Shown one piece after another: positions 4,760-5,895 of a stretch of 5,895 bases of DNA. Every line of letters begins with the position of its first letter. Position 1 is the stretch's first letter. The stretch lies in assembly GCA_030614245.1 (NCBI GenBank), contig JAUWKK010000193.1:1-5895 (forward strand), given 5' to 3'. The DNA comes from Planctomycetota bacterium. GTDB lineage: Bacteria; Planctomycetota; PUPC01; JABMSA01; JAUWKK01. Below the pieces are notes generated by a model. That model was given only the letters and a program-made list of their open reading frames with translations, had not been told where the DNA came from and made no database searches. Position numbers and translations under genes: made by a program.

Positions 4760-5895
4760 TTACGGTTTCCGTCCGGCGTCTTTCAGCTCACGCACGTACA
4801 CGTTTGCGAAGTCGATCGGGCCGGTGGGGATGATGCGGATCGGGCCGAGGGCCGGGACACCGGGCAACAGTCGGTTCTTGAACAGCTCGTGGCCGTTGAG
4901 GCTGAGCGTGAGCCGGCCGCCGCGCAGTGTGCCCTCGAAGCGGTTCCACCCCTTGACCAAGTGCTTGGCCATGAGCGAATCCTTGGGGTCGATGACGATC
5001 GCCGCCTTGTTCGAGCCGCGCAGCAGCACGCGGGTGGCCTTCGACCCGCCTCTACGACGGCCGTCGAAGATGAAACCAAAATCACCGAAAGTCTGCTCGG
5101 TTGAGATGGATGCGTCAGACGCGGACGACTTGCCATCGTATGAGAAAGTCCAGTCGCTGGGTCTCCAATGGCCCCGGTTCTCTTTGGCGGTGGCCCAGCC
5201 TGACAGGTCGACCCCCGTGTACAGGCAGCGGAAGCCACGGTCCGCGACGGCGACGTGCCGCGGGTCGATCGGAGTCGCCGGGAGTTCCTTGATGCGCAAG
5301 TTGCGGTAGTGGACGATGCCGCCCTCGGACTCGAGGCAGATGTAGCCCTTGAGCGGGCTGCAGTCCTTGCCGCGCGTCACGACCTTGCCGTTGACGGCCA
5401 GGGAGATAGCCCCATCAGTGCAGGTGATGCGGTAGTGATTCCACTGTGGGGTGGGCTTGGAGCGTTCTTCGGTCGGGAACGCTCGGCTGCCGCCCCGGCC
5501 GTTGATGGGTGTCATCCTCGCGCCGTGGATGGGAAAGATATCGCCGTGCGTGGTGAACCAGTTGGCTTTGCCGTAGGCGTTCTCCAGGATCTGCACCTCG
5601 ATGCCGCGATGAAACGGCTGGCCGCGGGCGGTGATGTCGTCGGCCCAGATGAAGACTCCTGCGTTGCCCTTCGGCTGCATGTGCCGCCACTCCAGCTCCA
5701 GGATGAAGTTCTGATACATGCCGTCTGCGCGGAGCTCGCCGGTCGGCTTGCCCGAACAGATTATCATACCGTCCCTGACAGTCCAGGTCGCCGGGGCGGT
5801 GTTCACGCGGACCCCTCCGGACAGGTCTCTGCCGTGGCACAGAGGGCGGAACTCCTCTGCGGCCGGCCCCGCTCCCGCCGCGGGGAGGGGCAGGG
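4760..5895 (-). CDS. Tandem DUF1080 (3-keto-disaccharide hydrolase family) protein, 5' end cut off
   Basis: The frame is open from the right edge to TAA at 4760-4762, giving 377 visible residues; numbers below count from the edge. The true start is outside: the residues before the in-window GTG at 5806 already form the family's opening strand, EEFRPLCHGRDLSGG (13-27), so that GTG is not the start. Before it, LPLPAAGAGPAAEE (1-14) looks like the end of a signal peptide with Ala-x-Ala-type cleavage options, suggesting export. Domain 1 (about 15-202) has the DUF1080 marks GNAGVFIWAD (76-85), GIEVQILENAYG (97-108), HGDIFPIHGA (116-125) and GYICLESEGG...HYRNLRIKEL. Domain 2 (about 220-371) restarts with GFRCLYTGVDLSGW (220-233) and ends ANVYVRELK, but is shorter and lacks the GVFIW and EVQIL strands. 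The fold is a concanavalin/laminin-G-like jelly roll. Pfam names the family 3-keto-disaccharide hydrolase; activity on glycosides here is inference. It converges with ribD and no neighbour in the window is clearly tied to it. Confidence 0.9.
   Translation of the reverse strand, partial: LPLPAAGAGPAAEEFRPLCHGRDLSGGVRVNTAPATWTVRDGMIICSGKPTGELRADGMYQNFILELEWRHMQPKGNAGVFIWADDITARGQPFHRGIEVQILENAYGKANWFTTHGDIFPIHGARMTPINGRGGSRAFPTEERSKPTPQWNHYRITCTDGAISLAVNGKVVTRGKDCSPLKGYICLESEGGIVHYRNLRIKELPATPIDPRHVAVADRGFRCLYTGVDLSGWATAKENRGHWRPSDWTFSYDGKSSASDASISTEQTFGDFGFIFDGRRRGGSKATRVLLRGSNKAAIVIDPKDSLMAKHLVKGWNRFEGTLRGGRLTLSLNGHELFKNRLLPGVPALGPIRIIPTGPIDFANVYVRELKDAGRKP

Noticed and set aside
4350..5309. 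Open frame of 319 codons on the plus strand
   Set aside because: Most of it is antisense to the DUF1080 gene, which has clear family motifs. The plus translation is rich in Arg, Ser and Pro with no recognisable domain, as expected of a shadow frame in GC-rich DNA.
5865..5890. GC-rich inverted repeat CCCCGC/GCGGGG at the right edge
   Set aside because: It lies in the Ala/Gly/Pro-coding signal-peptide region of the DUF1080 gene, where GC-rich codons produce such repeats.
1..5895. CRISPR arrays, insertion sequences, tRNA or rRNA genes
   Set aside because: No regularly spaced repeats, transposase motifs, terminal repeats or tRNA-like T-loop and cloverleaf were found on either strand by eye.

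Overview
The window is a gene-dense stretch of chromosome from a GC-rich bacterium (roughly 60% G+C by eye). It shows ordinary bacterial signals: Shine-Dalgarno sequences, GTG and TTG starts beside ATG, and sigma-70-like promoters of the type TTGACT/TAGAAT. The mix of RNase PH, RdgB, a ROK sugar kinase, a stand-alone RibD and a large secreted-type DUF1080 protein fits an environmental bacterium of the Armatimonadota, Planctomycetota, Verrucomicrobiota or Acidobacteriota kind. That placement is inference and weak; no marker gene in the window fixes the phylum.

Layout. (1) Positions 1-437, minus strand: the first 145 residues of an AAA/OLD-like P-loop ATPase, cut by the left edge, with its own candidate promoter at 499-527. 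(2) Positions 583-2944, minus strand: a three-gene operon read right to left. RNase PH (rph) starts at TTG behind a strong SD, RdgB (XTP/dITP pyrophosphatase) starts at GTG, and a ROK-family glucokinase comes last. A good promoter lies upstream at 2990-3017 and a perfect 8-bp stem-loop lies just after the last stop. (3) Positions 2945-3133: a divergent promoter region. (4) Positions 3134-4246, plus strand: a full-length bifunctional RibD, with no other riboflavin gene beside it and no FMN riboswitch in front. (5) Positions 4247-4759: about 510 bases between convergent genes without a credible protein gene. It is not featureless: it holds a minus-strand promoter facing no gene, several stem-loops and a candidate three-way-junction RNA fold at 4527-4608. 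(6) Positions 4760-5895, minus strand: most of a tandem-domain DUF1080 (3-keto-disaccharide hydrolase family) protein whose N-terminus runs off the right edge.

How the genes work together. The rph operon joins RNA 3'-end trimming, nucleotide-pool sanitation and sugar phosphorylation; rph next to rdgB is a common bacterial arrangement. RibD supplies the second and third steps of riboflavin synthesis. The DUF1080 protein probably acts on sugars outside the cytoplasm, and the ROK kinase could phosphorylate liberated glucose, but no shared control is visible. The parts most worth a second look are the structured convergent intergenic region and the truncated ATPase on the left, whose partner gene, if any, lies outside the window.
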